Assembly: GCA_039920745.1 (NCBI GenBank)
Contig: JBDSDD010000022.1
Coordinates: 49,461-113,460, forward strand
Reading direction: 5' to 3'
Source of the DNA: Scleromatobacter sp039920745
GTDB lineage: Bacteria > Pseudomonadota > Gammaproteobacteria > Burkholderiales > Burkholderiaceae_C
DNA: 64,000 nt
The notes beneath the pieces were generated by a model. The model ran no database searches. It was given only the letters and a program-made list of their open reading frames with translations, and was not told the origin of the DNA. Each line of letters begins with the position of its first letter. Positions within the stretch are counted from its first letter, which is position 1. Both the position numbers and the translations under genes were made by a program. This document shows, in pieces, positions 1-8,327 of this stretch.

Positions 1-1600
1 GCTCACCATCACCTATCTGCGGCGCTGGCGTGGCTCGTCCGCGCTGCTGCGCAGCTGGCGCAACCGCTACCTCACCGGCGTGCTGGCCACCGGGGCGATG
101 TGGGGCGCCTCGGTGTGGCTGTTCTATCCGTACGGCGGCAACCTGGAGCGCATCGCGCTGCTGCTCACCGTCTACAGCTTCTGCATCTCCGCGGTACCGG
201 CGCTGGCCACGCAGTTCGGCGCCTTCATCGCGTTCGTCGCGCTCACCTTCGTGCCGATGATCCTGCGCATCGCGCTGCTGCCCGATCACGACGGCTGGAC
301 GCTGGCGGGCATCCTGTTCCTGATCTTCGGCATCACGGTGATGCTGGGCCGCAGCTACCAGCGCTCGTTCGCGCGCGTCGTCGCACTCAAGCAGCGCGGC
401 CTGCAACTGCTGGCCCAGTTGCAGGTGGAGAAGGTGGCCGCTGACCAGGCGCGCCGCGAGGCCGAGACGGCCAACCGCGCCAAGACGCAGTTCTTTGCCG
501 CCGCCAGCCACGACCTGCGCCAGCCGCTGCACGCGCTGGGCCTGTTCGCCGAGGCGCTGCGCCACCGCATCGGCACCGACGCCGAGGTGGCCCACCTGGT
601 CAACAGCATCAACAGCTCGGTCGACGCGCTCGAAGGCCTGTTCTCCGAGCTGCTCGACATCACCAAGATCGACACCGGCGGCGTCGAGGCGCGGCCGGAG
701 AACTTCAGCGTCGAGGCGATGTTCGCGCGCCTGAAGCTGCACTTCGAGCCGACCGCGTTCGAGAAGGGCCTCGCGCTGCGCTTTCGCGGCGGCAAGCACT
801 TTGGCTACGCCGACCCGTTGCTGCTTGATCGCGTGGTGCGCAACCTGTTGTCCAACGCGATCCGCTACACCAACGACGGTGGCATCGTTGTCGGGGCGCG
901 CCAGCGCGGCGACAAGCTGCGCTTCGAGGTCTGGGATACGGGCCTCGGTATCCGGCCGCACGAGCAGGATCGCATCTTCGAGGAGTTCTACCAGGTCTCC
1001 AACGATGCGCCGCCGCTCGACCCGACGCAGCGCAAGGGTTTGGGCCTGGGCCTGGCCATCGTGCGCAGACTGGCGCGCGTGCTCGACGCGCCGCTGCGGC
1101 TGCGCTCGGTGCCGGGGCGCGGCACCATGTTCTCCATCGAGATCCCGCTGGGCCAGCGCCCCAAGCCCAGCGAGCCCTCCGTGGCGCTGCGCCAGGCCAT
1201 CGGGCTGACGCTGGATCGCCGCCTGATCGTCATCGTCGAGGACGACCCGGCCGTTCTGGGCGGCCTGCAGGTGCTGCTCAAGAGCTGGGGCGCGGACGTC
1301 CTCGCGTTCGACTCGTATTCCGCCGCGGCCGACTGGGCCGCCGCCGCGGCCGCGCGCAAGCTGGTCAAGCCCGACCTGCTGATCGTCGACTTCCGGCTCG
1401 AAAGCGGCCACACGGGCCTCGAAGTGATCCAGTCCATGCGCGGCGCGTTCGGCAGCGCGCTGCCGGCGGTGATCGTCACCGGCAGCCTGATGTCCAACCA
1501 GGAAGGCGAGGCCCACGCGCACGACTTCCACCTGCTGCTCAAGCCCGTCGTTCCCACCAAGCTGCGCGCGATGATCGCGTTCAAGCTCGGCCAGCGCTGA
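1..1600 (+). CDS. Hybrid sensor histidine kinase / response regulator, 5' end outside window
   Basis: Membrane-anchored hybrid kinase. The frame is open from base 2, so the true start lies left of the window; 532 residues are visible. The first ~125 visible residues are hydrophobic with several membrane segments, followed by a charged linker helix. A HisKA dimerisation motif follows (SHDLRQPLHAL, phospho-acceptor His near visible residue 170). The HATPase domain shows its N box (NLLSNAIRYT), G1 (WDTGLGI) and G2 (GLGLGLAIV). The C-terminal ~125 residues are a receiver domain (VEDD acid patch, phospho-Asp in LIVDFRL near residue 463, conserved Lys in LLLKPV). There is no output domain, so it probably signals by phosphotransfer. 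Ligand and partner cannot be read from the sequence. Confidence 0.9.
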   Translation, partial: LTITYLRRWRGSSALLRSWRNRYLTGVLATGAMWGASVWLFYPYGGNLERIALLLTVYSFCISAVPALATQFGAFIAFVALTFVPMILRIALLPDHDGWTLAGILFLIFGITVMLGRSYQRSFARVVALKQRGLQLLAQLQVEKVAADQARREAETANRAKTQFFAAASHDLRQPLHALGLFAEALRHRIGTDAEVAHLVNSINSSVDALEGLFSELLDITKIDTGGVEARPENFSVEAMFARLKLHFEPTAFEKGLALRFRGGKHFGYADPLLLDRVVRNLLSNAIRYTNDGGIVVGARQRGDKLRFEVWDTGLGIRPHEQDRIFEEFYQVSNDAPPLDPTQRKGLGLGLAIVRRLARVLDAPLRLRSVPGRGTMFSIEIPLGQRPKPSEPSVALRQAIGLTLDRRLIVIVEDDPAVLGGLQVLLKSWGADVLAFDSYSAAADWAAAAAARKLVKPDLLIVDFRLESGHTGLEVIQSMRGAFGSALPAVIVTGSLMSNQEGEAHAHDFHLLLKPVVPTKLRAMIAFKLGQR

Positions 1601-1619
1601 CGGGCCTGCCAAGGAAATC

Positions 1620-3656
1620 ATGAGCGCCATCCCCGACCCGACCCCCCGCGCGATGCGCCTCGATGGGCCCTTGTCGGCGCGCGCCGTGCTCGATCACTTC
1701 AACGAGAAGGGTCGCGGCTTGCTGGGCCTGGGCCAGGAGGACGCGGCGCTGCGCATCGCGCAACTGCTGGCGCACGAGGCCGACCTCAGCGCCGCGTGGG
1801 GCGGCCTGCCAGGCACCGACCACCCGCGCCACTGGCAGACGGCCGTCGGCGACGAGGCCGCGATGAGCGACAAGCGCTCCGAACACCGTCGCCTCGACGT
1901 CCACCTGCCGCTGTGGTGGGCGCTGCCGCTGGCGGTGCGCGATCGCCAGCCGCACCGCGTCACGCTGCCGCTGGCCGCCAACCGCGATGCGCTGTGCAGC
2001 CTGATCCGCCGCCACATGCCCAGCGCCTGGTGGCACAGCACCGTCCACGTGACGCTGGACATCGAGACGCGCGTGTACTGGGGTGCGCGCGGCGCCGTGC
2101 ACCCGCACGCGGCCGCGCGTCACGCGTGCGCGCACCGCGGGGACGCGGGCAGCCCGTCGCTCAAGCTGATGACGCTGGCGTCCGGCCGCGCCGTCGAGAC
2201 GGCGATGCCCGAGCGCCAGGCCGATCCCGACGTCGTGCTGAAGGTGCACCCCGGCGTCGGCTGGCTGGTGGCGGTGCCCTTGCTGCGCTTCGAGCGCGAA
2301 CTCACGCGCAGCGAACGCGTGCGGCAGAAGGCCGCGCTGTGGTGGCGCCGCGTGCTGGGCCAGCTCGGCCGGCCCGCGCAGCGCGATCGCGACCCGACCT
2401 TCGCATCGCGCCTGAAGGCCGACGAAACGTGGTGGGCCGAGCAACTCGGCGTCGCACCAGGCGCAGCGCGCGGCCTCGAGCGCGAGGCCCACGTCGGCGC
2501 GGCCTTGCGCCCTGCCAGCCGCATCGCCACGCAGTCCGCATCGCTGCGCGCCCAGGCACAGGTCATCCTGATCCACGGCGGCCTGAGCTCGGCGCGCAGC
2601 GGGTTCGAGGCGGCGCTCAACACCCGTGCCCGTGCAGTCGCCAAGGCGATCGAGGCCGGCCAGCCGATCGCGTCAGGCACGATCGACGTCAAGATCGACC
2701 TGGGCAAGGCGCCGGCCGCCGCCACTGCGTTGGAGCGCGAGCTGTCGCTGGCGGCCACTGCGGCTGCGTTCGACACCGCGGCCCTGTCCGCCGCCCCGGC
2801 TCCGGCGCCCAGCGCCACGCACGTGTGGCCAGGCCTGCCGCTGCTGGACGAGCGCGCCACCTGGCGCTTCGAGCACGACACCTTTCTGCGCGTCGCGCAA
2901 AACGTCGCGCACCTGGTCGCGACGGTGCGCAAGCAGTGCATCGCCAACAGCCCGGCCGACGCCAGCCGCCACATCGTGCTGATCGCCCACTCGCGCGGCG
3001 GCAACGTCGCGCGCTTCGGACTGGTGGCGCTGCGCAAGGCCTTCGCCAAGCAGGGCTGGACGTTCGCAGCGGTGACGCTGGGCAGCCCGCACCTGGGCAC
3101 CCATGTGTTCGAGCGCGTCGGCCACCGCTGGCATGGCGTGGCTGCCGCGGTGGGCGGGCTGCGCCACCTGGGTGCGCCGTGGATGAGCCGCGACACCCTG
3201 GCCGAACTCGTCAATCTCGAGCGCGGCCTGGCCTATGACGTGCCGCCTGGCTTCCACGACGTCGAGCCCGCGGGCGTCGAGCGCATGATGCGCGGCCGTC
3301 CCGCCACGGAACTGCCCGAAGGCATGTGGCTGGTCGGCTCCCATTGGGGCCCCGGCTCGGGCGTCGACGAGAAGGCGTGGGACTGGCTGTTCGAGGATGT
3401 GGTGGGCGCCGAGGAAGAGGGCGACGGACTCGTGCGCCGGTTTTCCGCGCTCGGCGGCCGGCCGGCCGAGAACGACGCGCTGCGCGCGACACCCGAGCGC
3501 TGCCCCGTGCAGTTCGATGCGTCGCCGGTGTTCCACACGCACTACCTGGTGCATGAGGAGACGCGCTCGCAGATCGCGCGCATGCTGGCCAGCGCGCTGG
3601 GGATCCGATCCGGCAACAATGTGGCTTCCTCCGTCCCCCACAAGGAAGCGGCATGA
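1620..3656 (+). CDS. Large alpha/beta hydrolase (lipase/esterase-like)
   Basis: 678-residue protein starting 20 bases after the kinase stop. The C-terminal half has an alpha/beta-hydrolase core: an oxyanion-type strand VILIHGG near residue 318, then the nucleophile elbow AHSRGG (Ser near residue 458), followed by a GSPHLGT segment as in PGAP1- or triacylglycerol-lipase-like hydrolases. A late His in the HTHYLVHEE segment could complete the triad. The N-terminal ~300 residues match no domain I recognise. No signal peptide is evident, so it may act in the cytoplasm. It overlaps the next gene by 4 bases (ATGA), implying translational coupling. The substrate is unknown. Confidence 0.75.
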   Translation: MSAIPDPTPRAMRLDGPLSARAVLDHFNEKGRGLLGLGQEDAALRIAQLLAHEADLSAAWGGLPGTDHPRHWQTAVGDEAAMSDKRSEHRRLDVHLPLWWALPLAVRDRQPHRVTLPLAANRDALCSLIRRHMPSAWWHSTVHVTLDIETRVYWGARGAVHPHAAARHACAHRGDAGSPSLKLMTLASGRAVETAMPERQADPDVVLKVHPGVGWLVAVPLLRFERELTRSERVRQKAALWWRRVLGQLGRPAQRDRDPTFASRLKADETWWAEQLGVAPGAARGLEREAHVGAALRPASRIATQSASLRAQAQVILIHGGLSSARSGFEAALNTRARAVAKAIEAGQPIASGTIDVKIDLGKAPAAATALERELSLAATAAAFDTAALSAAPAPAPSATHVWPGLPLLDERATWRFEHDTFLRVAQNVAHLVATVRKQCIANSPADASRHIVLIAHSRGGNVARFGLVALRKAFAKQGWTFAAVTLGSPHLGTHVFERVGHRWHGVAAAVGGLRHLGAPWMSRDTLAELVNLERGLAYDVPPGFHDVEPAGVERMMRGRPATELPEGMWLVGSHWGPGSGVDEKAWDWLFEDVVGAEEEGDGLVRRFSALGGRPAENDALRATPERCPVQFDASPVFHTHYLVHEETRSQIARMLASALGIRSGNNVASSVPHKEAA

Positions 3657-4120
3657 ATGCAAGGAACTTGCGCGTGGAAGGCTGGGTTGTGCTGGCTGGC
3701 GTTGTCGCAGCCACATTCGACCTGGCCTATGCCATCCTGTTCTACGGTTGGAAGGGCGTGGCGGCAGAGCGGATCCTGCAGACGATCGCGAGTGGCTTCC
3801 TGGGCAGGGATGCGTTCCAGTTGGGGTGGCTTTCGGTGGCACTGGGGGCCTGGTCGCACTACACGATCTTGATCGTCGCGGCGGCGGTTTTCTACCGCGC
3901 TGGACGCCATTGGGCCTGGCCACGGCAGGAGCCGATCACAGCGGGACTGGTCTATGGTCTTTTGATCTACGGCTTCATGAACTTCGTCGTGCTGCCGCTG
4001 TCGGCCTATCCGTACCCGATGCGGTTTCCGCTGCTGACCACGGCCACCGGGCTGCTGGTGCACATGGTCGGGGTCGGCCTGTCGATCTCGCTGATCACAC
4101 GCCGGGCGCACACAGACTGA
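3653..4120 (+). CDS. Small four-helix membrane protein
   Basis: 155 residues with four evident hydrophobic segments: WVVLAGVVAATFDLAYAILF, the SHYTILIVAAAVFY region, GLVYGLLIYGFMNFVVLPL and LLVHMVGVGLSISLI. The start ATG overlaps the stop of the upstream hydrolase, so the two are probably co-translated. I do not recognise the family with certainty; it resembles small uncharacterised inner-membrane proteins of Burkholderiales. A role linked to the hydrolase is inference from coupling only. Confidence 0.65.
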   Translation: MNARNLRVEGWVVLAGVVAATFDLAYAILFYGWKGVAAERILQTIASGFLGRDAFQLGWLSVALGAWSHYTILIVAAAVFYRAGRHWAWPRQEPITAGLVYGLLIYGFMNFVVLPLSAYPYPMRFPLLTTATGLLVHMVGVGLSISLITRRAHTD

Positions 4121-4166
4121 TGCCAGGCCCGCGCCAGCGCGCCCCGCAAACCCGCAAACCCGTGGC

Positions 4167-5054
4167 CTATGCGCCTCCCAAACCACCGCGCTCATCCTCG
4201 GTCACGCAGGCCTGCAGCCACGCAGCGAACTTGCGCATCGCCTCGGTCTCGGGGCGCGACTTCAGGCGCGTGAGCCAATAGCGGCCCAGCGTGACGCCGA
4301 TGTCGAACGGCTGCACCAGGCGCTCGCTGCGCAACGCTTCGCCGAACAGCGCGGTCGGCAGCAACGCGACGCCGGCGCCCTGGGCCGCAGCGTCGGCCAT
4401 CGTGATCGAGGAGTCGAAGATCGTGCCGCGCAACACCGGCGGTGCGACGCGCGCGGCGTCGAACCAGCGCGTCCACTCGTCGGCGCGGTAGGAACGCAGC
4501 AGCGTCTCGCGCGCAAGGTCGGCTGGCGCGCGCAGGCGGCGTGCGATGGTGGGCGCGCAGACCGGCGACAGCGGCGGCGCGATCAAGGGCGTCGCCTCGG
4601 TGCCGTGCCACGCGCCGTCGCCGAAGCGGATCGCCCAGTCCAGGCCCTCGGCGGCGAGGTCGACTCGGTTGTTGTTGGTCAGCAGTCGCAGGTCGACCGC
4701 GGGGTGCTCGCGCTGGAACGAGGGCAGTCGCGGCAGCAGCCAGCCCACCGCGAAGGTGCCCACCACGGCCACCGTCACCACTTGGCGATGCAGTCCGCCC
4801 TCGAACTGCGCCAGCACGGCGTGCATGCGCTCGAAGCTGTCGCTGAGCAGCGGCAGCAGCGCCTGGCCTTCGTCGGTCAGCGCGAGCCCGCGCGGCAGGC
4901 GCCGGAACAGCGGCGTGCCCAGCCGCACTTCCAGGTTCTTCACCTGGGCGCTGACGGCGTTCTGCGTGACGTGCAGTTCGAGCGCGGCGCGCGTGAAGCT
5001 GAGGTGGCGGGCCGACGCCTCGAAGGCGCGCATCGCGTTCAATGGAAGTTGCAT
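4167..5054 (-). CDS. LysR-family regulator, AmpR/GcvA type
   Basis: 295-residue LysR-type transcription factor. Residues 1-65 form the winged helix-turn-helix, starting MQLPLNAMRAFEASARHLSF with TRAALELHVTQNAVS as recognition region. This start is the classic AmpR/GcvA form. The remainder is a substrate-binding-type effector domain. It is divergent from a class A beta-lactamase, the standard ampR-bla arrangement in which the regulator binds the shared intergenic region and induces the enzyme when muropeptides accumulate. That regulatory role is inferred from family and position. Confidence 0.85.
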   Translation of the reverse strand: MQLPLNAMRAFEASARHLSFTRAALELHVTQNAVSAQVKNLEVRLGTPLFRRLPRGLALTDEGQALLPLLSDSFERMHAVLAQFEGGLHRQVVTVAVVGTFAVGWLLPRLPSFQREHPAVDLRLLTNNNRVDLAAEGLDWAIRFGDGAWHGTEATPLIAPPLSPVCAPTIARRLRAPADLARETLLRSYRADEWTRWFDAARVAPPVLRGTIFDSSITMADAAAQGAGVALLPTALFGEALRSERLVQPFDIGVTLGRYWLTRLKSRPETEAMRKFAAWLQACVTEDERGGLGGA

Positions 5055-5156
5055 GCCTCAGATTATCTGGGGTCTCGACCCGGAAATGAGCGTTTGAACG
5101 GTTCGCCGTCGATGGCTATCGTGCGGCCTGTCGAATCAAATATCGGGAAATTAGAC
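5055..5156. promoter_or_regulatory. Divergent ampR-bla control region
   Basis: 102-base intergenic region between the two divergent genes. A near palindrome CAGAT-T-ATCTG at 5059-5069 sits just upstream of the regulator start and could be an operator half. Toward the beta-lactamase, TTGAAC (5094-5099) and TATCGT (5117-5122) have 17-base spacing and form a weak promoter candidate. No experimental motif was matched; the assignment rests on gene arrangement. Confidence 0.4.
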
Positions 5157-6059
5157 ATGGACAGAAGGCAGTTTGGTCGCGGCGCGTTGGCACTGGCGGG
5201 GGCGTGGCCCGTCATGCGGGCAATGGCGTACGCCGAGCCGGGCCAGAAAAACGGGGGGCCGACCAGCGCCGGCCGCTGGCGGGCGATCGAAGCCTCGGTG
5301 GCGGGCCGGCTGGGCGTCGCCGTGCTCGACACGGCCACCGGCGCGCTGGACGGGCACCGCCTCGACGAGCGTTTCGCGATGTGCAGCACCTTCAAGTTCG
5401 TCGCGGTGGCGATGGTGCTGGCGCGCGTCGATGCGGGGCAACAGCGGCTCGACGATCGCATCGTCGTCACGCCGGCCTCCCTGCTCGACTGGTCGCCCGT
5501 CACCAGCAAGCGCGTCGGACAGGCCATGAGCGTGGCCGAGTTGTGCGAGGCCGCGATCACCATCAGCGACAACGCGGCCGCCAACCTGCTGTTGGCCAGC
5601 GCGGGCGGCCCGGCGGCCGTGACGGCGTTCGCGCGCCACATCGGCGACGCCGTGACGCGGCTGGATCGCACCGAGCCGACGCTCAACGAGGGCACGCCTG
5701 GCGACCCGCGCGACACCTCGACGCCGCGTGCAATGGCGCAGACCTTGCGCAGCGTGCTGCTGGGCGACGCGCTGTCACCGACCGGCCGCGCGCGCCTGGT
5801 GGCCTGGATGACCGCGACCACCACCGGCGCCGAGCGCCTGCGCGCCGGCCTGCCGTTCGAGTGGCGCCTGGCCCACAAGACCGGCACGGGCCGCCTGGGC
5901 ACGACCAACGACATCGGTGTCGCGTGGCCGCCGCGCCGCCCGCCGCTGGTGATGGTGGCCTACCTGACCGAGTGCAACGCCGCCGGCGCGGCGCGCGAGG
6001 CGGCGCTGGCACGCGTGGCGCGCAGCGTCGCGGGAGTCAGGTGGACTCCCGCGGCCTGA
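5157..6059 (+). CDS. Class A serine beta-lactamase, Tat-exported
   Basis: 300 residues from ATG 5157. Periplasmic enzyme hydrolysing beta-lactams. The N-terminus carries a twin-arginine signal (MDRRQFGRG, hydrophobic core, AMA cleavage region), so export of the folded protein by Tat is likely. All class A catalytic motifs are present: STFK with Ser77/Lys80, SDN at 137-139, omega-loop E173 in EPTLNE, and KTG at 241-243. A Cys precedes the active Ser, but the position after the KTG box equivalent to Ambler 238 looks like Gly, so the KPC/GES-type disulphide is not expected. Closest in style to chromosomal L2/PenA-like enzymes. The adjacent AmpR-type gene suggests inducible expression. Confidence 0.95.
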   Translation: MDRRQFGRGALALAGAWPVMRAMAYAEPGQKNGGPTSAGRWRAIEASVAGRLGVAVLDTATGALDGHRLDERFAMCSTFKFVAVAMVLARVDAGQQRLDDRIVVTPASLLDWSPVTSKRVGQAMSVAELCEAAITISDNAAANLLLASAGGPAAVTAFARHIGDAVTRLDRTEPTLNEGTPGDPRDTSTPRAMAQTLRSVLLGDALSPTGRARLVAWMTATTTGAERLRAGLPFEWRLAHKTGTGRLGTTNDIGVAWPPRRPPLVMVAYLTECNAAGAAREAALARVARSVAGVRWTPAA

Positions 6060-6063
6060 CCGC

Positions 6064-6594
6064 CTATTGCTCTTCGGCCTTCGCCGCGGACGCCGCCTCG
6101 GCTTCGGCCTCGGCAGCCGAGGCGCCGCGGCCGGGCGCGCTGACCTTCTTGCCGACGACCTGGTGCGTGGCGCTGTCCTCGACCCAGACGGTCGAGACCG
6201 CCGGCTTCAGCGTGCCTCGCACGACGTAGGTCGCGCCGGCCACCGGCGTGAAGTCGACGCTGCCCTTGACGTGCATCGAATCCCAGAACAGACGGCGCCC
6301 GCCGTTGTTGTAGAACGCCAGCGAGTCGACGTCGATGTGCGCGTTGCGGCCCGCCGCGATCAGGTCGCTGTGGTCGACCTCGACGCTCTTGATCGACAGG
6401 TCGGTGGCATCGATCACGTCGTGGCCGTCGATGCTCAGCACGCGAAAGACGTCGGTGCGGTCATTGTCGACGTCGACATGCGAACTTGCCAGTCTGGCGT
6501 GCGGGACGGTTGCGACGTCGGGCAAGGCGGCGACGCCCGCACAGCCGGCGAGCGCCAGCGCGAACAACGAAAACGACAGGGCGGGCAGACGCAT
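6064..6594 (-). CDS. Putative lipoprotein
   Basis: 176 residues starting MRLPALSFSLFALALAGC, a lipobox (LALAGC) with lipidated Cys18. The mature part is hydrophilic and ends in an Ala/Glu-rich tail. I recognise no domain with certainty. Only four bases separate its end from the converging beta-lactamase stop. The start was chosen because ATG 6594 gives a complete lipoprotein signal, whereas the longer open frame upstream is Arg-rich and unlike a protein. Confidence 0.75.
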   Translation of the reverse strand: MRLPALSFSLFALALAGCAGVAALPDVATVPHARLASSHVDVDNDRTDVFRVLSIDGHDVIDATDLSIKSVEVDHSDLIAAGRNAHIDVDSLAFYNNGGRRLFWDSMHVKGSVDFTPVAGATYVVRGTLKPAVSTVWVEDSATHQVVGKKVSAPGRGASAAEAEAEAASAAKAEEQ

Positions 6595-6623
6595 GGGAGT
6601 GCTTTCTTGTTGCGGTGGACGGA

Positions 6624-7163
6624 TCAGGGTTGGGCGGCGGAATCGGCGTCGGGGCGCAACTCGGCGCGGGCGAACCAGGCACCAGCGAGCGCGAGGATCG
6701 CGCCGAACGCCATTGGCCAGCTCCAGCCGTAGCCGATGCCCCAGAACGGCATGGCCAGGCCGAATCCGGCGGCGGCGACGATGAACAGGGTGCGTCCGCG
6801 GCCCGGCCGCAGCGCCAGCAGCGCCGCCCCGACGTACAGGCACAGGCTGGCCGGCACGCTGAGGCAGGCGGCGACCTTGTAGGGGTCGTCGCCCCGCACG
6901 AGCGCGATGTACTTGCCGAGGAAGGTGGAGGCAGCGAGCAGTTGCAGCACGATCAGCGCGACGATCACGAAGCGCGGCGACAGCGGCGTGCGTGGCGGCT
7001 CTTCAATGTCGTTGTCGGGCGGTTCGGCGTCGACGACGCTCAGCTCGCGGTACGGCGGATGCAGGTCGTGCGGCGCGTGGTCGACGGGCTCGAGGTCCGA
7101 GCCGTCGGCTTCATCGCGACTCGGCGAGCCGACCAGGCGCAACGGCGGCCGGGTGGACGTCAT
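6624..7163 (-). CDS. Four-helix membrane protein downstream of scpA
   Basis: 179 residues. About 60 hydrophilic, acidic N-terminal residues precede four membrane segments (around FVIVALIVLQLLAAS, AACLSVPASLCLYVGAALL, TLFIVAAAGFGLAMPF and WPMAFGAILALAGAWF). The ATG overlaps the scpA stop (ATGA, 7160-7163), so translation is coupled to scpA. The family is not recognised; linkage to chromosome segregation is positional only. Confidence 0.75.
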   Translation of the reverse strand: MTSTRPPLRLVGSPSRDEADGSDLEPVDHAPHDLHPPYRELSVVDAEPPDNDIEEPPRTPLSPRFVIVALIVLQLLAASTFLGKYIALVRGDDPYKVAACLSVPASLCLYVGAALLALRPGRGRTLFIVAAAGFGLAMPFWGIGYGWSWPMAFGAILALAGAWFARAELRPDADSAAQP

Positions 7164-8017
7164 TGGAGCGGCGTGTACGCCAGTCGCACGTAGATCGGGG
7201 CGAAGGCTTCGGCCTGCGTCACCTCGAGCAGGTGCTCGCGTGACAGCTCCAGCATCGCGATGAACGTCACCACCAGCACCGTGGGGCTGGTGGCTTGGTC
7301 GAACAGCTCCTGGAACTCGACGTAGCGCACGCCCTGCAGGCGGCGCAGCATCTTGGTCATGTACTCGCGCACCGACAACTGCTCGCGCGAGATGTGGTGG
7401 TGCTGGTTGAGCTTGGCGCGCTTGAGGATGTCGGACCAGGCCTCGCGCAGGTCGGCCAGGCTCACATCGGGGAACACGGTGACGTTGGACTGCTCCATCG
7501 TCACCTGCGCGCGCAGGAAGTCGCGGCCGATCACCGGCAGCGCGTCGAGCTGCGCGGCGGCCAGCTTCATCTGCTCGTACTCCAGCAGGCGGCGCACCAG
7601 CTCCGCGCGGGGATCTTCCGGTTCGGCGCCGTCGGCCGTCGGCTTGGGCGGCAGCAGCATGCGCGACTTGATCTCGATCAGCATCGCCGCCATCAGCAGG
7701 TACTCGCTGGCGAGCTCCAGGTTGTGCTGGCGGATCTGGTCGACGTAGTCCAGGTACTGGCGCGTGACCTGTGCCAGCGGGATGTCGAAGATGTTGAAGT
7801 TCTGGCGCCGGATCAGGTACAGCAGCAAGTCCAGGGGGCCTTCGAAGGTCTCGAGAAAGACCTCCAGCGCGTCCGGCGGGATGTAGAGATCCGTCGGCAT
7901 CCGGAACAGCGGCTCCCCGTACAGGCGGGCCAGCGCGACGCCGTCGACCGGGGCCGTCGCTGTCGTCGTGGCGCCGTGAGCGGCGTCGTCGCCGCTCAAG
8001 GGCGCCTCGGAGCTCAC
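7160..8017 (-). CDS. scpA: Segregation and condensation protein A
   Basis: 285 residues. ScpA is the kleisin subunit that bridges SMC heads together with ScpB in chromosome condensation. Family hallmarks are visible: FEGPLDLLLYLIRRQNFNI near residue 58, IPLAQVTRQYLDYV, LASEYLLMAAMLIEIKSRMLLP, and a C-terminal winged-helix region with VVTFIAMLEL. It lies between a DUF3460 gene (4-base overlap) and a membrane protein gene (4-base overlap), so the three form one translation unit. scpB is not in the window. Confidence 0.95.
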   Translation of the reverse strand: MSSEAPLSGDDAAHGATTTATAPVDGVALARLYGEPLFRMPTDLYIPPDALEVFLETFEGPLDLLLYLIRRQNFNIFDIPLAQVTRQYLDYVDQIRQHNLELASEYLLMAAMLIEIKSRMLLPPKPTADGAEPEDPRAELVRRLLEYEQMKLAAAQLDALPVIGRDFLRAQVTMEQSNVTVFPDVSLADLREAWSDILKRAKLNQHHHISREQLSVREYMTKMLRRLQGVRYVEFQELFDQATSPTVLVVTFIAMLELSREHLLEVTQAEAFAPIYVRLAYTPLQ

Positions 8018-8217
8018 TTGACGTGCGTCTGGTAGACGTACGGTTGCTGGGCAACCGTGGCTTCCTGGTACTCGGATTGCTGCTCACGGTCGACCTGCTT
8101 GTCCCACAGTAGCGCACGGCCGGCGCGCTGTTCGGCCTCGAGCGTCGGCTTCCTGGCCTTCATGTCGTCGATGAACGAGCTGACTTCCGACTTGTAGGGC
8201 TTCCAGAACAACGGCAT
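8014..8217 (-). CDS. DUF3460 family small protein
   Basis: 67 residues, starting MPLFWKPYKSEVSSFIDDMK and containing GRALLWDK. This is the DUF3460 family, small proteins common in Burkholderiales and typically encoded just upstream of scpA, as here. The stop overlaps the scpA start by 4 bases. Function unknown. Confidence 0.85.
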   Translation of the reverse strand: MPLFWKPYKSEVSSFIDDMKARKPTLEAEQRAGRALLWDKQVDREQQSEYQEATVAQQPYVYQTHVK

Positions 8218-8327
8218 GGTGGCTTCTAGGTGAGTGGCGCCCGGGAACCGGGACGCGATGGAACGATTTTAGACGACTGCCGGCATCCGGGTGGGGAGCC
8301 CGGCGCCGGCCGCCTCCGGAGACGGAC

